This document shows, piece after piece, positions 1 through 11,656 of a stretch of 64,000 nucleotides of DNA. The DNA comes from Candolleomyces eurysporus (lineage: Eukaryota; Basidiomycota; Agaricomycetes; Agaricales; Psathyrellaceae). The first letter of the stretch is position 1; every line of letters begins with the position of its first letter. The DNA lies in contig JANBPK010001046.1 of the NCBI GenBank assembly GCA_027579435.1, positions 60,250 through 124,249 of the forward strand, given 5' to 3'. Below the pieces are notes generated by a model. The model was not told where the DNA came from. It saw only the letters and a program-made list of their open reading frames with translations, and ran no database searches. Both the position numbers and the translations under genes were made by a program.

Positions 1-319
1 TGTTATTATTTCCTGTGCGAGTCGCGCTGCAGGTTGCACCAATGCCAGAGTTGATATGACTCTTCTTGCTGCCAGGATCTTGAACCTAGGGCGTTCATAA
101 GTACATGCTCATTGAAGCACCGGCAAAGCGGCCGACCTCGATGCCGTTGAACTTCATGGAAGTGATGTCTCCGGTTGCTTTGTTGACGGTAAACAAGAGA
201 CCGGCATTAGTGTCGACATTGATAGAATTGCCAGAGGTGGTGAAGCCAAAGGCTGCGAACGCAACCTTTGCCAGAAGGAGCGATTGTAAGGACAGTAGGA
301 AGGAACGTTGTAAACGCAT
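1..319 (-). CDS. rhamnogalacturonan lyase (PL4), 5' part, truncated by window edge
   Basis: Secreted pectin-degrading enzyme that cleaves the rhamnogalacturonan-I backbone by beta-elimination. The first exon (319-137) encodes a hydrophobic signal peptide ending near VAFA, followed by AFGFTTSGNSINVDTNAG and VNKATGDITSMKFNGIE, the usual N-terminal beta-sandwich start of fungal PL4 lyases. A 51-nt GT-AG intron (136-86) joins NGIE to a second exon (85-1) beginning VQDPGSKKSHINSGIGA, which matches the family's next segment. The rest of the gene lies left of the window. The start codon is the only ATG in front of the signal peptide, and a TATA box lies about 50 nt upstream. Family assignment is from recognised sequence pattern; the catalytic residues are not in view. 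Confidence 0.8.
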
Positions 320-367
320 CGCGAGGACGGAAAAAATGTTTTGAGGGCCCCATGATTCGAACAGAAC

Positions 368-377
368 CTTTTATACA
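368..377 (-). promoter_or_regulatory. TATA box of the rhamnogalacturonan lyase gene
   Basis: Reads TGTATAAAAG on the minus strand, about 50 nt upstream of the ATG at 319, a normal fungal core-promoter spacing. Confidence 0.5.
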
Positions 378-1015
378 ACCGTATGCTTCGTTGGCTTGCT
401 TATAGATACGGACGACGTTCGGAGGGCAACGTCGAAGCGACAATCACACCGGCTACGCTTGTGGGAGATTTTCATGAGGTCATGCAGACCCCTGTGCTCC
501 CTTGAGAATGCAAAAGTCTGCAAGGGTCTGCGCAGGAATTCTGAACCATGGATCCGAAGTGTGCATCCGGAGAGGGTCGGACAAACCTAGGAGCCTGGAG
601 CAAGACCCCGTAGACTGCGGCCCCCGCGTTGATGATGCCACACATGGGCGGTCGCACGGTGGACGCCGAGGGGACAGAGCAAGGATGCTTCGACAACGGG
701 CGTTGGTCGTCTCCATTGTCTCGCCCAGAGATGGCCAGTGGGCAAAGGCCTGCTGCCATGGCATTTGTGGGCTGTGACCAGGACGCGTGTCACATGAAAG
801 GGCTAATTACGCGACGCGGTAGCACGTGGGGCGATCTGATTGTCCGTATTTGGCAGTGACGACGACAAGGCACGGCGTGTTGTGGTGCCTCCGCCAGGAC
901 TCATTTTCAACTTGCACATTGATTTACATGTCATTCGCTTGACCTTCTTCTCCGATTTCCCTTTTCTTTCAAACAATACTTTTCTTTCTCTTTTATTCCA
1001 CAAAATCCGTCTCCG
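378..1015. other. divergent intergenic region
   Basis: Lies between the lyase (leftward) and the cyclin gene (rightward). Several overlapping short open frames occur on both strands, but none has a recognisable domain, a splice pattern or consistent composition, so I call no gene. The last 100 nt before 1016 are pyrimidine-rich, typical of a fungal promoter and leader. Confidence 0.5.
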
Positions 1016-2956
1016 ATGTCGTCCATTCCTGTGCGTCCATCCCGTCTCCCAATGCCCTCCTGGCTCTCAACCATCGCTAACGCTATCTCCTCCAAACAGA
1101 CCCGGAGGGCGACTAGGTCGACCCGCACCACCAAGGATGCAGAGAACGCCGTCGTCGCCCGACCAACGCGTGCCACTTCCTTGCGCGCCAAGGCCGCCTC
1201 AGGAGTCGCAGCCCAGGCGGCACCCGCAACAACCCGTGCAACGGCACCCACAGCAGCCTCAAAAGCAAAGGCAGTCACCCAGGAGGGAGAAGGAAATGTA
1301 GGAAAGAGGAAGAGGGAGGCCCTGGCAGAAGTACCGACAGGGGCCAACAAGTCCAAGCCAGGCGCGTCAGGAGCCAAGGGCAAGGAGAAGGAGGCGGCCG
1401 TGGCAAAGCCAACAAAGACGACGACGACGACCGCCACCACTACGACTCGTGTTCTTCGACGTGCTGGGTCCGCCGCACCATCTGGTGCCACTAGAGTCGC
1501 GAAAGCCACCGCGGTAGAGACTTCTGCCGAAGTCAAGAAGACTATCGTTCGGAAGGTCAATCCCAAGCCACCATCAGCTGCAGCCACCAGGGTGTTCAGA
1601 GACCCTCCTGTTGCTGAAGAGAGCTCCAAGGAAGCGGAGAAGGATGAAGATGATGCAGAGACGCGTCGCGCCAACAAGAGACGTCATATGGACGCGATTC
1701 CCGAGGCCGTCACCCAAACAACCCGTGAAGAACCCAACGATTCTCAGATTGAAGCCGATAAGATTGCCAAGGAGCTCACCAAGGTAGCACCAGAGAGCTC
1801 GTTCGAGCCTGAGCCTGAGCCACAGCAGTTGTGGGACGACCTCGACGCCGATGACTGGGATGACCCGCTCATGGTGAGCGAGTACGTGAAAGACGTCGTC
1901 ATCTACTGGAAGGAAATCGAGGTACGCGTTTCCTCTTCCTCCCTATGCCATTTTTTTTTCGCGTCTCATTTAGATTTCATTCGATTTGTGCAGCGAGCCA
2001 CTCTCCCAAAACGGAACTACATGAACCATCAAACCGAGATCAACTGGGAACACCGTGGCATCCTCGTAGATTGGATCCTCCAAGTGCACAACCGCTTCAA
2101 CCTTCTCTCCGAGTCGCTCTTCCTCACCGTGAACCTCATCGACCGGTTCCTCAGTCTCCGACCCATTTCGCTGAATAAGCTGCAACTCATGGGCCTCGCG
2201 TGTTTTTTCATCGCGACCAAGTTTGAGGAAACGTGTGCTCCGTCTGTGACCGAAATTGTATTCCTCTCGGATAACCAGTACACGGTGGCCGAGGTGCTCA
2301 AGGCGGAGATGTATATTCTGAAGATCATTGAGTGGGATTTGAGGTGCCCTGGCCCCATGAACTGGCTGCGACGCGGGAGCAAGGCGGACGAATGTGAAGG
2401 CTCGGCGAGGACTGTGGCCAAATACTTTACGGAGATCGCGTGTTTGGAGAGGAGGCTGGTGGGTGTACTGCCTTCGCTTATCGCTGCTGCGGCTCTGTGG
2501 CTCGGGAGGCTCGTCGTTGGAAGGAGTGATTGGGTATGTCCCCTCTCTTCCCTCCTCGTGTTGGTTTGATAAATTGCTAACGTAAACGCGAGTAGACCCC
2601 GAACCTTGAACATTACACTACCTTCTCGGAGGAAGAGATTTACCCTGTCGCTGGTATCATGATGGAGTATGTGTGCACGACTCCTATCCAGCACGAGTCG
2701 GTCTACAGTAAATACTTGTCGAAGAGGCATATGAAGGTAAGCTTTATCGCTTCATCTGGTCTTGTATCACCCCTGACGAAACCTAAATTTACAGTGCAGC
2801 TACTTCGTCCGAGCATGGGGACTGGACCGGTGGGGAGAGAACGCGGAACATATCCCTATGGAGCGTGATGTCAAGTGGGTCAAGAGAGGTATTAGGGAGG
2901 AGCAGAAGAGGCTGGCGGAGCAGGCTGCCAAGGAGGCCGAGGGGTATTATGATTGA
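1016..2956 (+). CDS. B-type (mitotic) cyclin
   Basis: Regulatory subunit of Cdk1 that drives entry into mitosis. Four exons: 1016-1921, 1994-2533, 2596-2736, 2795-2956; all introns are GT-AG, phase 0; 582 residues. Residues 1-300 are basic and low complexity and hold a candidate destruction box, REALAEVPT (residues 100-108), close to the RxxLxxxxN consensus recognised by the anaphase-promoting complex. The cyclin N-box starts near RNYMNHQTEINWEHRGILVD and continues with VHNRFNLLSESLFLTVNLID, the B-cyclin signature. The C-terminal cyclin fold follows (LEHYTTFSEEEIYPVAGIMM). The first intron (72 nt) contains no in-frame stop, so an unspliced transcript would still encode one continuous protein. 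Family is secure; the exact B-cyclin subtype (CDC13/CLB class) is inferred. Confidence 0.93.
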
Positions 2957-4518
2957 ATTTGAAGAGATTGACGAACGGATTGACAGGATTACTGGCTCAA
3001 GCATTTATCGGATTGCANCCCCCCCGCCCTTCGTTGGTCCAGCTCTCACCCTTCACTTCGAGTTCCCGGTCGTTGACCCTATTTATCGCTACCCTGCTTA
3101 CTATCTCATTCTCCTTTTAATAGATTGATTGCAATTCGATGATTGGTAGCTTAGTTAGGACGAGTTTGATTCCCTTACCCTTTCCCCCTCTTATTACCGT
3201 TCCGTTTATGGATACCTACCTGGATACCCTACCCTCCGCTTACCGACCCCTCCGTATCGTCCATCGACTCTTCCGGCTGTTGCTACCTATCCGTTGTCCT
3301 CTCCGTCACCCTACCGTTCGCGTCTCCTCTCCTCCCCCTCTTCCTCTCTATGCGTCGCCCAGTTCCCCTCTTTTCTCCCCTTTCTATCTATTTGTTTCAC
3401 TTATTCAAGCTTAATTGTTTCCATATTCACGGTACCGTTACTCCTTTTTCTTTTGANTTTTTTGTTTGATTGATAGCCAAGTATGCCCCCGTCTTTCCTC
3501 TCCCTCTCTATGAATCCCTTGTCTCCTTCCTCTTTCTCTTTCCTTCTCTTTACTCTTCTCGATTGTAGCGTTTACGTTCGTACGTTCATACNTTTTTTCT
3601 GCGTTTTGTGCANTTTTTGTTTTTTTTCATTTTGTATTTTTCCTTCTTTGTCATTTTTCGGATGTACGTACGGTGCATGTTTTAGACAATACTAGGAAGA
3701 AATGATGCATCCGCTTTGGATGGATGAGTGGTGAGTGTACCTAGATGAGGGAGGGCATAGGTGAGGGGGTGGACGCGAGGCGCGTTTACGTCATGTGACC
3801 GCGTCAAATCCGGGTGTCGGAAGCTGATGGTGAGGTTTGAAGTGTTCTTGCACGACGATTTGTCCGGTCAGAGTCTTTGCCAGAGCTCAGATTGATCAAG
3901 TCGATGCTGACCTCAACCTAAGGAGCAACGCCTTGCTGCTCGGCTGCACTGACGTCTTCAATTTACAGACGCCAGGGTAGACAACGAGGTCACATACCAG
4001 TCCGTGTTTTGTTGGTCCGGGTTCAGAATTGCACTCTTACCCTGTCTCAGAGCGTCACCTTGACTTTGGGACAACCGACGCCTCGTTTGCGAGCGTCTTC
4101 GTCGCGGTCGGTATGACCTCTATGGCACAGTAGAGCGTCAACAATGAACATGGTACGCACTTCTTGGCTGCCATGTGAGAAATCGTGCTTACCTTTCGAA
4201 TACTTTGGTACGTACAGTCGCTATCGAACGCCTCCTAGCAACTGGTCTGCATCCTTCGCATACGTGAGACCTGTCCTCCTCGTTCTTTGGACATGTTTGA
4301 CGGCAGCTCTCCCTTCGTTTCTCTGGTTGGAGCTTGCCCCGAGTATCCGGCGTCCAAAAAATAGGCGCTGAGGGGTGGTGCGTTGACATGGCTACAGCCC
4401 TTATGTTGCATGAAAGGATTCCCTTCGCCAGGGCTGCCTCCCGCCACGTCCACACCAGCTCCCGCTACCTTCTTTTGTCTCATCCAGTCCTCCATCTCTA
4501 CAGTCACCGGCATAAAAC
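2957..4518. other. 3' UTR / intergenic region with homopolymer N bases
   Basis: Downstream of the cyclin is a T/C-rich low-complexity stretch (3000-3660) with single N bases at 3018, 3457, 3592 and 3613, each beside a homopolymer. From about 4290 the sequence resembles 8450-8720, the promoter of NACHT gene B, so it is the duplicated promoter of NACHT gene A. No other gene seen. Confidence 0.6.
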
Positions 4519-6889
4519 ATGCCCCCCTGTTTCACATTCCTCGAGGGTGCAAGCCATTTTCGAATTGATCAGCTACCCATCAACATTATCGCTGGAAATC
4601 AGTACCACATCCTGACCGTGGGACAGGGCATGGGAACCAACCAGAGTTCCACTTGCGTCTCCTGCTCATGCGGCCTTCCAGACCTTATTCGTCGACTTAA
4701 CCCGATCCTTGATGCATCGCACACTCGAAATCGCAAGAGATNCCCCCCCGGATTCAGAATGTTTCCCTGGAACTAGGGAAGAGCCAATCCAAGAGATCAT
4801 CGTCTGGGCATATAGCGGCGAGATGGTGAGTTCTTGTCCGATTACACAAAACCATACATAGTAAACGAAACCTACCATAGATGCGTGTTATATCCGGCTT
4901 CATAAAAACTCCCCACATCTACTGGCTTCACGGCTTTGCAGGCTGTGGCAAATCTTCGATCTCACTGGAAGTAGCAAGGATATTCGCCGAGTCGGGACGC
5001 CTCCTTGCAAGCTACTTCTTCTTCCGCGGAGCAGGCGAAAGGGGTGAAATGAAAAGGTTCATGGCAACGCTGGCCAGTCAACTAGTGGCTGCGATACCTG
5101 CCACAGCGCCGTTGGTTGAGGCTGCGTTAACGGCAGAGCCAGGCCTAGTGACCGGTGATGTGTCCTTGGCGACGCAGCTGGAACTCTTAGTACTCTCTCC
5201 GTTTCAGGCCGTCGTGGAAGGAGGTACCCTCGAAGAGGCCCTTGCCAAGGGACCTTTCCTCATCGTCATTGACGGCCTTGATGAGTGCGAAGACAAGTCA
5301 GGCGTGGAGGAGCTCATCGATCATATGCTCGACTTCTTCGAAACACACCCCACCGTCCCACTCCGAGTCTTCATTGCCAGTCGAGTAGAGCAGCACATCC
5401 GTGCCCGTCTGGAAGTTGATGGGGTTCGGCTTGGCAACCTCGACAGCCACTGGCCAGGCAAAGATATTGAGAAATTTCTACAGAAGTCATTTCAAGCCGA
5501 GGCGAAGCGTGACCGTGTCATCCGATCGTATGTGGAAGCGCACGGAGAATGGCCAACAAGATCGAACATGGACAAGTTGATGCAACACGTCCAGGGATCC
5601 TTCGTTCTTGCCTCAACTACTTTCAAATTCATTATCCAACCTGCCACGGAAGAGGATCCCTTGACACCTATGAAACGCCTCCCACTTACCCTGCAGATGA
5701 ATGGCCTTGATGCATTGTATGCGCAAACACTCACCCGTTCTCGGCACCTCCCTCATTTCCGTCGCATAATCTCCACAATCGCGCTCCTTGGCAGACCACT
5801 TTCAATTGTCGGGATGGCAGAGCTTCTTAGCATCGAGACTTTCGAAGTCGTCCGCGTCCTGTTGAACTTGCAGGCAATTATCCACGTCCCAGGAACCGAC
5901 GCGGAAGGGGTTGTGACGATGTGCCATACATCTCTTTGCGACTTCCTCACCACTGGAAACCGATCAGGCTCTTTCTTTGTACCACTCTCATTTCATCTTC
6001 ATCTGTCCTACCATTGTTTCTCCTCTCTCTTCCAAAGCGACCGTGGTCCGGCTTACCCTTATAGCAAGGCCCGTTTTGAGTGGCATTGGCACTCCTTTGC
6101 TAACTCAGACTCCTGCGACTTCATCAACGAGATTGAGCAGTTCAAGGCTTGCCAACCTCTGGAAACCCATAGATTGCCTTATCACGCTTTCCTATGCAGT
6201 ATGCTCTTCCGCCCCCTCTGTCAGCTTCAGAAAATACCAATTTGGGAGGGTATGCTCGTCGAGTGTGCCAATCAATTGGCTCTGGCAGCGGAATGTCTTG
6301 ACCGCCGCATTGAAGTCTGGCTGAGAGAGACTTCGGTTTACGGTGTCCTGGATGACCTTGAGTGCTCGGTTGAATTGACTGAGCATACTCACAGAACAGT
6401 AAAGCATTATCTGCAGCGCGCATCAACCGCTATTCATGATAGAGTAAGTTTTTGGATTTTATTCTTCCACCACGTCATATAACTGAAAATACTTGTCTAG
6501 TTTCCATCGAATCCACAACGCCGGATCCGGACGTCGTCAACCTGGGACCAGAAAGAGTATTTTATTCCAAACACAGTAAGTTCATCCGACCGACGAGCTA
6601 CAGTTCTGCCATGATGACATTTGCATTCAGCACGCCATGTCAGGCATTGGCATTTTCAATGTATGTAGTTGATTCTCGAATCAGGGCTGTCAGAGATATT
6701 GAAAGGTCATCAACAGTGGCTCAAATGGCTTGTGGCCCGTGCTCAATTCAAGTGGGAAGAGACGAGGATAACACCGCGAGCCCCCTTGAAGCTTTCTGCT
6801 TGCAAGAAGGTCCTCTGGAACACCGAGCTCAGATTCACCTTCGAGACCTGATGGCTAGTTGTCTGATCGATAAGAGATATAGAGTATGA
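4519..6889 (+). CDS. NACHT-domain NLR-like protein A
   Basis: STAND-type NTPase of the kind used by fungi as intracellular receptors. Exons 4519-4627, 4682-4825, 4881-6443, 6501-6575 and about 6644-6889 (about 711 residues). The N base at 4742 breaks exon 2; leaving it out gives 143 nt, exactly the length in paralog B, and restores the frame, so I treat it as a sequencing error. The first intron has a GC donor (GC-AG) where B has GT. Exon 1 encodes a short motif, FLEGASHFRIDQLPI. NACHT features: P-loop GFAGCGKSS near residue 101, Walker B FLIVIDGLDECED near residue 211, arginine motif VFIASRVEQHI, then a winged-helix-like part. There is no TPR tail. The last exon is uncertain: the downstream block that resembles paralog B is frame-shifted. 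Tandem duplicate of B. Confidence 0.8.
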
Positions 6890-7336
6890 TTTATCCATTC
6901 TATGTTTGTATCTCAAAGGGCGCTAAGCATCATCTCTCTTACTAGCAGCTGCAGCAGCGGCGACCTGGGAATCCCCACATCTGAGTCTTCCGAGTCCCAG
7001 GGCTGGCTTTTCCCCAACCGGAGACGCAGGATAGTGTGGCTGGAACTCAGACCTGTGCTCCCTCAATTGGCGGCGGCTGGTACTGCAATAAGATGGATAC
7101 GACATAGTACAGACAGATTCTGAAATAAACGAAATTCAGGCCAATTAATGAGACTCAGCAACACCGATAGCTAGTATGGTACAAAACGATAACAAACGAG
7201 ACTTGATCGTCCATCCATATGAACGAAATCTACATAATCACTAATCACATAATGATAGCGCGAAACAAACGAAACGGATCTCTTAGACAACTTGTTGACT
7301 CCTCGACCTGCCCACCGTAATATTAAATTTATTTTT
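6890..7336. repeat. duplicated intergenic spacer (copy of about 11113-11548)
   Basis: Non-coding. Sequence around 7100-7336 (for example the stretch ending in CAGCAACACCGATAG) matches 11300-11548 with scattered changes. This is the spacer between NACHT B and sin1, carried along in the duplication. No gene seen. Confidence 0.6.
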
Positions 7337-7815
7337 ATTTTGTGCCTGACCGTTCGAGTGCACTTCCAGGGTTTCGGATTGCGTGTACGATTTCGACTAC
7401 ATCATAACGGAAACAAGGAAAGTATTTTCGATCCGATGCCGGCCAATCAGAGCGTAGATGATAGGCAATGATCGTTGTGTTGCCAGGCATCTTCAATGCA
7501 GGCGCGTAGTCGGCGGACTCGAGAGCTTTCTTTGTTTGGACGCCATCTCCAGGGCTTATTGCATGCATATTCCAGCAGACCTAGAAAAAGGGGGGGGAGA
7601 GAAAGTTTGAGCAATGTATCTGTGACTTCAACGTTCGTGAAGGCGTTTACTCAATCTTACTTTCCAAGCTTTCGTTCTGTTGGACTGTGGAACATAGGTC
7701 AGTAAGATCGAAATCTCTGGAAGTGCAAGCCACTAATATTCTAATACTTGGCCTGGGCCGGTGTAGCCCCCAGAACAGCCTTTGTGTTGAACCCGGATCT
7801 TGCACTCTGCCCATC
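7337..7815 (-). pseudogene. sin1 3'-half relic (duplicated fragment)
   Basis: On the minus strand this stretch aligns piecewise with the real sin1 gene at 11550-13080. Shared pieces include the exon that encodes PGD/ALE-(K)KA and KMPGNT (Ras-binding region), the exon-4 segment near 7620-7690 and the exon-3 segment near 7750-7815. The region matching 11625-12440 is missing and stops and frameshifts have built up, so it cannot encode a working protein. It sits tail-to-tail with NACHT A just as sin1 sits with NACHT B, so it marks the end of the duplicated block. Confidence 0.75.
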
Positions 7816-7867
7816 TGATATGGGGCTGGGAAGATGTCGATTCAGTCAGTAGCTGATTATGAAGAAA

Positions 7868-8390
7868 AACCGAGACCATCCGAGCGTATATTCAAGTACA
7901 CGGAGAATGGCCAACAAAATCGGACATGGAAAAGTTAGTAGAAGACGTCGGGGGACCCTTCATTCTAGCTTCAACTGCTTTTCAAGTGATCATCCAACCT
8001 GCCATGAAAGAGGATGTGTGACGGTTCAGTCCGTTGCCCCGTGCGCAAGTCAAGCTCCTGATCGTTGGAGCTCCCTACATATATCTCGTAGCAAGCTCTT
8101 GTGGCTCTCCCGTCGAATCAACGCACTTTCATTCTTACCCCCCACCGTTGTCCCTCGTTCTTAAGCCTGTTTTCCATTCCCGAAAACCTTGCCCGTGACA
8201 GGATGCCTCGACGCCTATGGAACACCTCCCACTTACCCTGCAGATGAATGGCCTTGATACTACCCTTTATCCGCAATCACCACAGCACCTCCCCGATTTC
8301 CGTAACATCATTTCCACCATCGTACTCCTCCCCACATCACTTCCAGTTGCTGGGATCGCAGATCTTCTTGGGAAGAGACGTTGTAAGGAG
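7868..8390 (+). pseudogene. NACHT gene relic (third copy, central part only)
   Basis: Matches the middle of NACHT A/B: pieces equivalent to HGEWPTK, FILASTAF and IIQPAM, then MEHLPLTLQMNGLD and FRNIISTIVLL. P-loop and Walker B parts are absent. It is interrupted at 8016-8199 by 184 nt not found in the paralogs and runs directly into the promoter of NACHT B. Left over from an earlier round of duplication. Confidence 0.75.
8016..8199. mobile_element. 184-nt insertion flanked by AGGAT direct repeats
   Basis: Absent at the matching position of NACHT A and B. Flanks read AGGAT (8011-8015) and AGGAT (8200-8204). The insert begins GTGTGACGG and its end reads CCCGTGAC, an imperfect inverted match. 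It is also bounded by GT and AG, so it could be an intron-like (introner) insertion or a small MITE. No coding content and no second copy seen in the window. Confidence 0.35.
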
Positions 8391-8721
8391 TTTGGTGATC
8401 GAGAAATTTTGTACGATGACATATCAGCTCTCTCCCGCGTTTGGGAGAGACACAGCACCAACGCCAGCTCTCCTATTGTCCTTCTGGCTAGAACTGAATA
8501 TTTGTCGTCCGAACAATAGACGCTGAGCGCTGAGGGGCAGTGCATCGCTATGTCGTGCTGTGGCGTGGTGGTCGCTCTCATTTGAGTCATTACAGTAGTC
8601 CTCGTGTTCAGCGCATGACATTATTTCTCGCCAAGCTTGCCTCCTGTCACGTCCCTATCTACTTCCCCTCCCTTCTTCTACTCTACCCAACTCTTCATCT
8701 CTTCCCTCACTGGTATTCAAC

Positions 8722-11017
8722 ATGTCCTCGCGGTCCACATACTTTGAAGGTGCAAACCATTTTCGAATTGATCACCAAATCATCTATCCTATCACTGGGA
8801 ATAATTACCAGAACTCGAATGCGGGGGAGGGTAAGCAAACGGGCAAGGGTTCTGATTGCGTATTTGCTTGCTAATGTACTCCTTTTAGATCTCATTCATC
8901 GACTTAAGCCAATCCTTGATGCATCGCACACCCGAAATCGCAAGAGGTCTCCCCCGGATTCAGAATGCTTCCCGGGAACCAGGGAAAAACCAATTCAAGA
9001 GATCATCATCTGGTCGCAGAGCGGCAAGACAGTGAGTTGTCGTCTGACTGCACAGAGCTGTATATATTAAACGAAACCTCACATAGATGCGTATTTATAC
9101 ACAAGAAGCCGTCATTGGGCACCCAGAAGAACACACCATCATAAACACACCCCATATCTACTGGCTTCACGGCTTTGCAGGCTGTGGAAAGTCTTCGATC
9201 TCGCTGGAAGTAGCAAAGATATTTGCCAAGTCTGGCTGCCTCCTTGCCAGCTACTTCTTCTTCCGCGGAGCAGGCGACAGGGGTACAATGGAAAGGTTCA
9301 CAGTGACGCTAGCTAGTCAACTAGTGGCTGCGATACCTGCCACAGCGCCATTGGTTGAAGCCGCTGTGAAGGCACAGCCAGGTCTGGTGACCGGCGACGT
9401 GTCGTTGGCTACGCAGCTGGACCTCTTGTTACTCTCTCCGTTCCAGGCTGTCGTGGAAGCAGGCATTCTCGAAGAGGCTGTTGCCAGGGGACCTTTCCTT
9501 ATCGTCATTGACGGCCTCGATGAGTGCGAAGACAAGTCAGGCGTGGAGGAGCTCATCGATCACATGCTCGATTTCTTCGAAAATCACCCCACCATCCCAC
9601 TTCGAGTCTTCATTGCCAGTCGAGTCGAGCAACACATCCGCGGCCGTCTAGAGGTTGATGGGGTTCGGCTCGGCGATCTCAACAGCCACTGGCCAAGGGA
9701 AGATATTGAGACATTCCTACAGGGCTCATTTCAAGCGGTGGCGAAGCGGGACCGTGTCATCCGAGCATACGTTCAAGCGCACGGAAAATGGCCAACAAGA
9801 TTAAACATGGACGAGTTGGTGGAACACGTCGGGGAGTCCTTCGTTCTCGCTTCAACTACTTTCAAATTTATTATCCAGCCTGCCACAGAAGAGGATCCCT
9901 CGACACCTATGGAGCGCCTCCCACTTACCCTGCGGATGAATGGCCTCGATACCCTGTATGCGCAAACACTCACCCGTTCTCAGCACCTCCTCCATTTCCG
10001 TCACATAATCTCCACAATCACGCTCCTTGAGACACCACTTCCAATTGCTGGGATCGCAGAGCTTCTTGAAATCGAGGTTTTCCAAGTCGTCCGCGTCCTG
10101 TTGAACTTGCAGGCAATTATTCATGTCCCAGGAACTGACGAACAAGGCAATGTGACTCTGTGTCATACATCCCTTCACGACTTCCTCACCACCCCAAGCC
10201 GATCGGGGTCCTTCTTTGTATCACAGTCATTTCATCTTCATCTGTCCTACTGTTGCTTTCCCCCCTATCTTCACGGCAAACACAAATGTGGGGCAGCTCA
10301 TCTGTACGCCAACACCGGATTTGGCAGCCATTGGGACTCTTTTGCTCGATCAAACCCCGACTACCTCACCAATGGGCTTGAGCCGTTCAAGGTTGTCCAA
10401 CGTACGATGACCCATAGGCTTCCTTACCACGCTTTCCTTTGCAGTGTGCTCTCCCGCCCCCTCTATCGGCTTATGCAAATGCCAATCTGGGAGGACATGC
10501 TCATCGAGTGTGCCAAACAATTGTCTCTGGCGGTGGAATGTCCTGACCGCCACATTGAAGTCTGGCTGAAACAATGTTTGATTCACATTCCCCCGGAAAC
10601 GTCTAGGTACCCGGTTCTATTGACCGAGAATACTCACAGAACAGTACAACATTATATGCAACGTGTATCAACTGCTATCCGTGCCAAAGTAAGTTTTTTG
10701 GATTTCATTCTTCTACCGCCTCATATAACTGGAAATACTGCCTAGTTTCCAGAAATTTCCCAACGTCGGATTCAGACATCCTCAATCGGAGCCCAAAGCG
10801 TTCATGCTAGAGCAGATACAGTAAGTGCACCCAACTGAAAAGCTCCAGTTACACCATAATGACCGTCGCTTTCATGCTGAGGTGTCAGGCATGGATATTT
10901 TCAATGTATGCCGTCAATTCTTGCATCCGGGTTGTCAGAGATATTGAAAAGGCACACAACAGTGGCTGGAATGGGTCATGGCCCGTGCTCAATTCATGTG
11001 GAAAGAAACGAGGATAA
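8722..11017 (+). CDS. NACHT-domain NLR-like protein B
   Basis: Paralog of protein A and probably the older copy, since it lies next to the intact sin1 gene. Exons 8722-8830, 8889-9031, 9087-10688, 10746-10820 and about 10889-11017 (about 685 residues), all GT-AG. Exon 1 encodes MSSRSTYFEGANHFRIDHQ; exon 2 contains ILDASHTRNRKRSPPDSECF, a block shared by all four NACHT genes here. P-loop GFAGCGKSS near residue 112, Walker B FLIVIDGLDECED near 224, VFIASRVEQHI arginine motif. No TPR or WD repeats follow; the C-terminal 250 residues are unrecognised. Downstream, an open block containing QQWLEWVMARAQF lies in the frame of an alternative last exon but behind an in-frame TGA, so the true C-terminus is unresolved. 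Likely role: ligand-triggered NTPase switch in self/non-self recognition (inference from family). Confidence 0.85.
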
Positions 11018-11656
11018 CACCGCGAGCCCCCTTGAAGCTTTTTGTTTTCAGTAAGAGTGAGGATGTGTGGGGCATGGCGGACGACGAGATCGGATTCAGG
11101 TTTGAGATTTGATGGCTGAATTCCTGATCCATAACAGTTCCATGTGCGTATCGTAAAGGGTGCTAAGCATCGTCTCTCTCATTAGTATGGCAGGCTTTCC
11201 TCCACCGAAGGTGCAAGATAGTGTGTGTGATTGGAACTCAAACCTGTAATCCCTCGAGTGGAAGGATGTCTGCGGAGGTGCTAGTAGTACAACAAGATAG
11301 AAGATAACTCGTAGTACAGATGGATTCAGAGACGAAACTCGGGTTAATTGACGGTATTCAGCAACACCAATAGTTAATGCAGTATAAAACGACAACGAAA
11401 GACGCTCAGATAATTGTCCATCCTTGCAAACGAGAAGCGAACGAACATCGGAAAGTGGGCATGCACATACATAATGATAGTGCGAAACGAACGAAACGGA
11501 CCTCCTAGACAACCTGTCGACTCCTCCGAGACCTGCCCACTGTGCCTGATCGTTCGAGTGCAGTTCTGAGGCTTCGGATCGTATGCACAATTTCGGCTGC
11601 ATCGTCGAGGGGACAAGAGAGAAGAAAAGGACTCGGTCAGTAAAGGAGCCAGCCAA
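11018..11656. other. tail-to-tail spacer between NACHT B and sin1
   Basis: Holds the decayed end of the NACHT B reading frame (to about 11112) and then AT-richer non-coding sequence, also present as a copy at about 6890-7420. No separate gene seen. Confidence 0.55.

Noticed and set aside
931..1677. Long open frame antisense to cyclin exon 1
   Set aside because: It mirrors a low-complexity Ala/Lys/Thr-rich coding region; a shadow of the sense frame with no domain.
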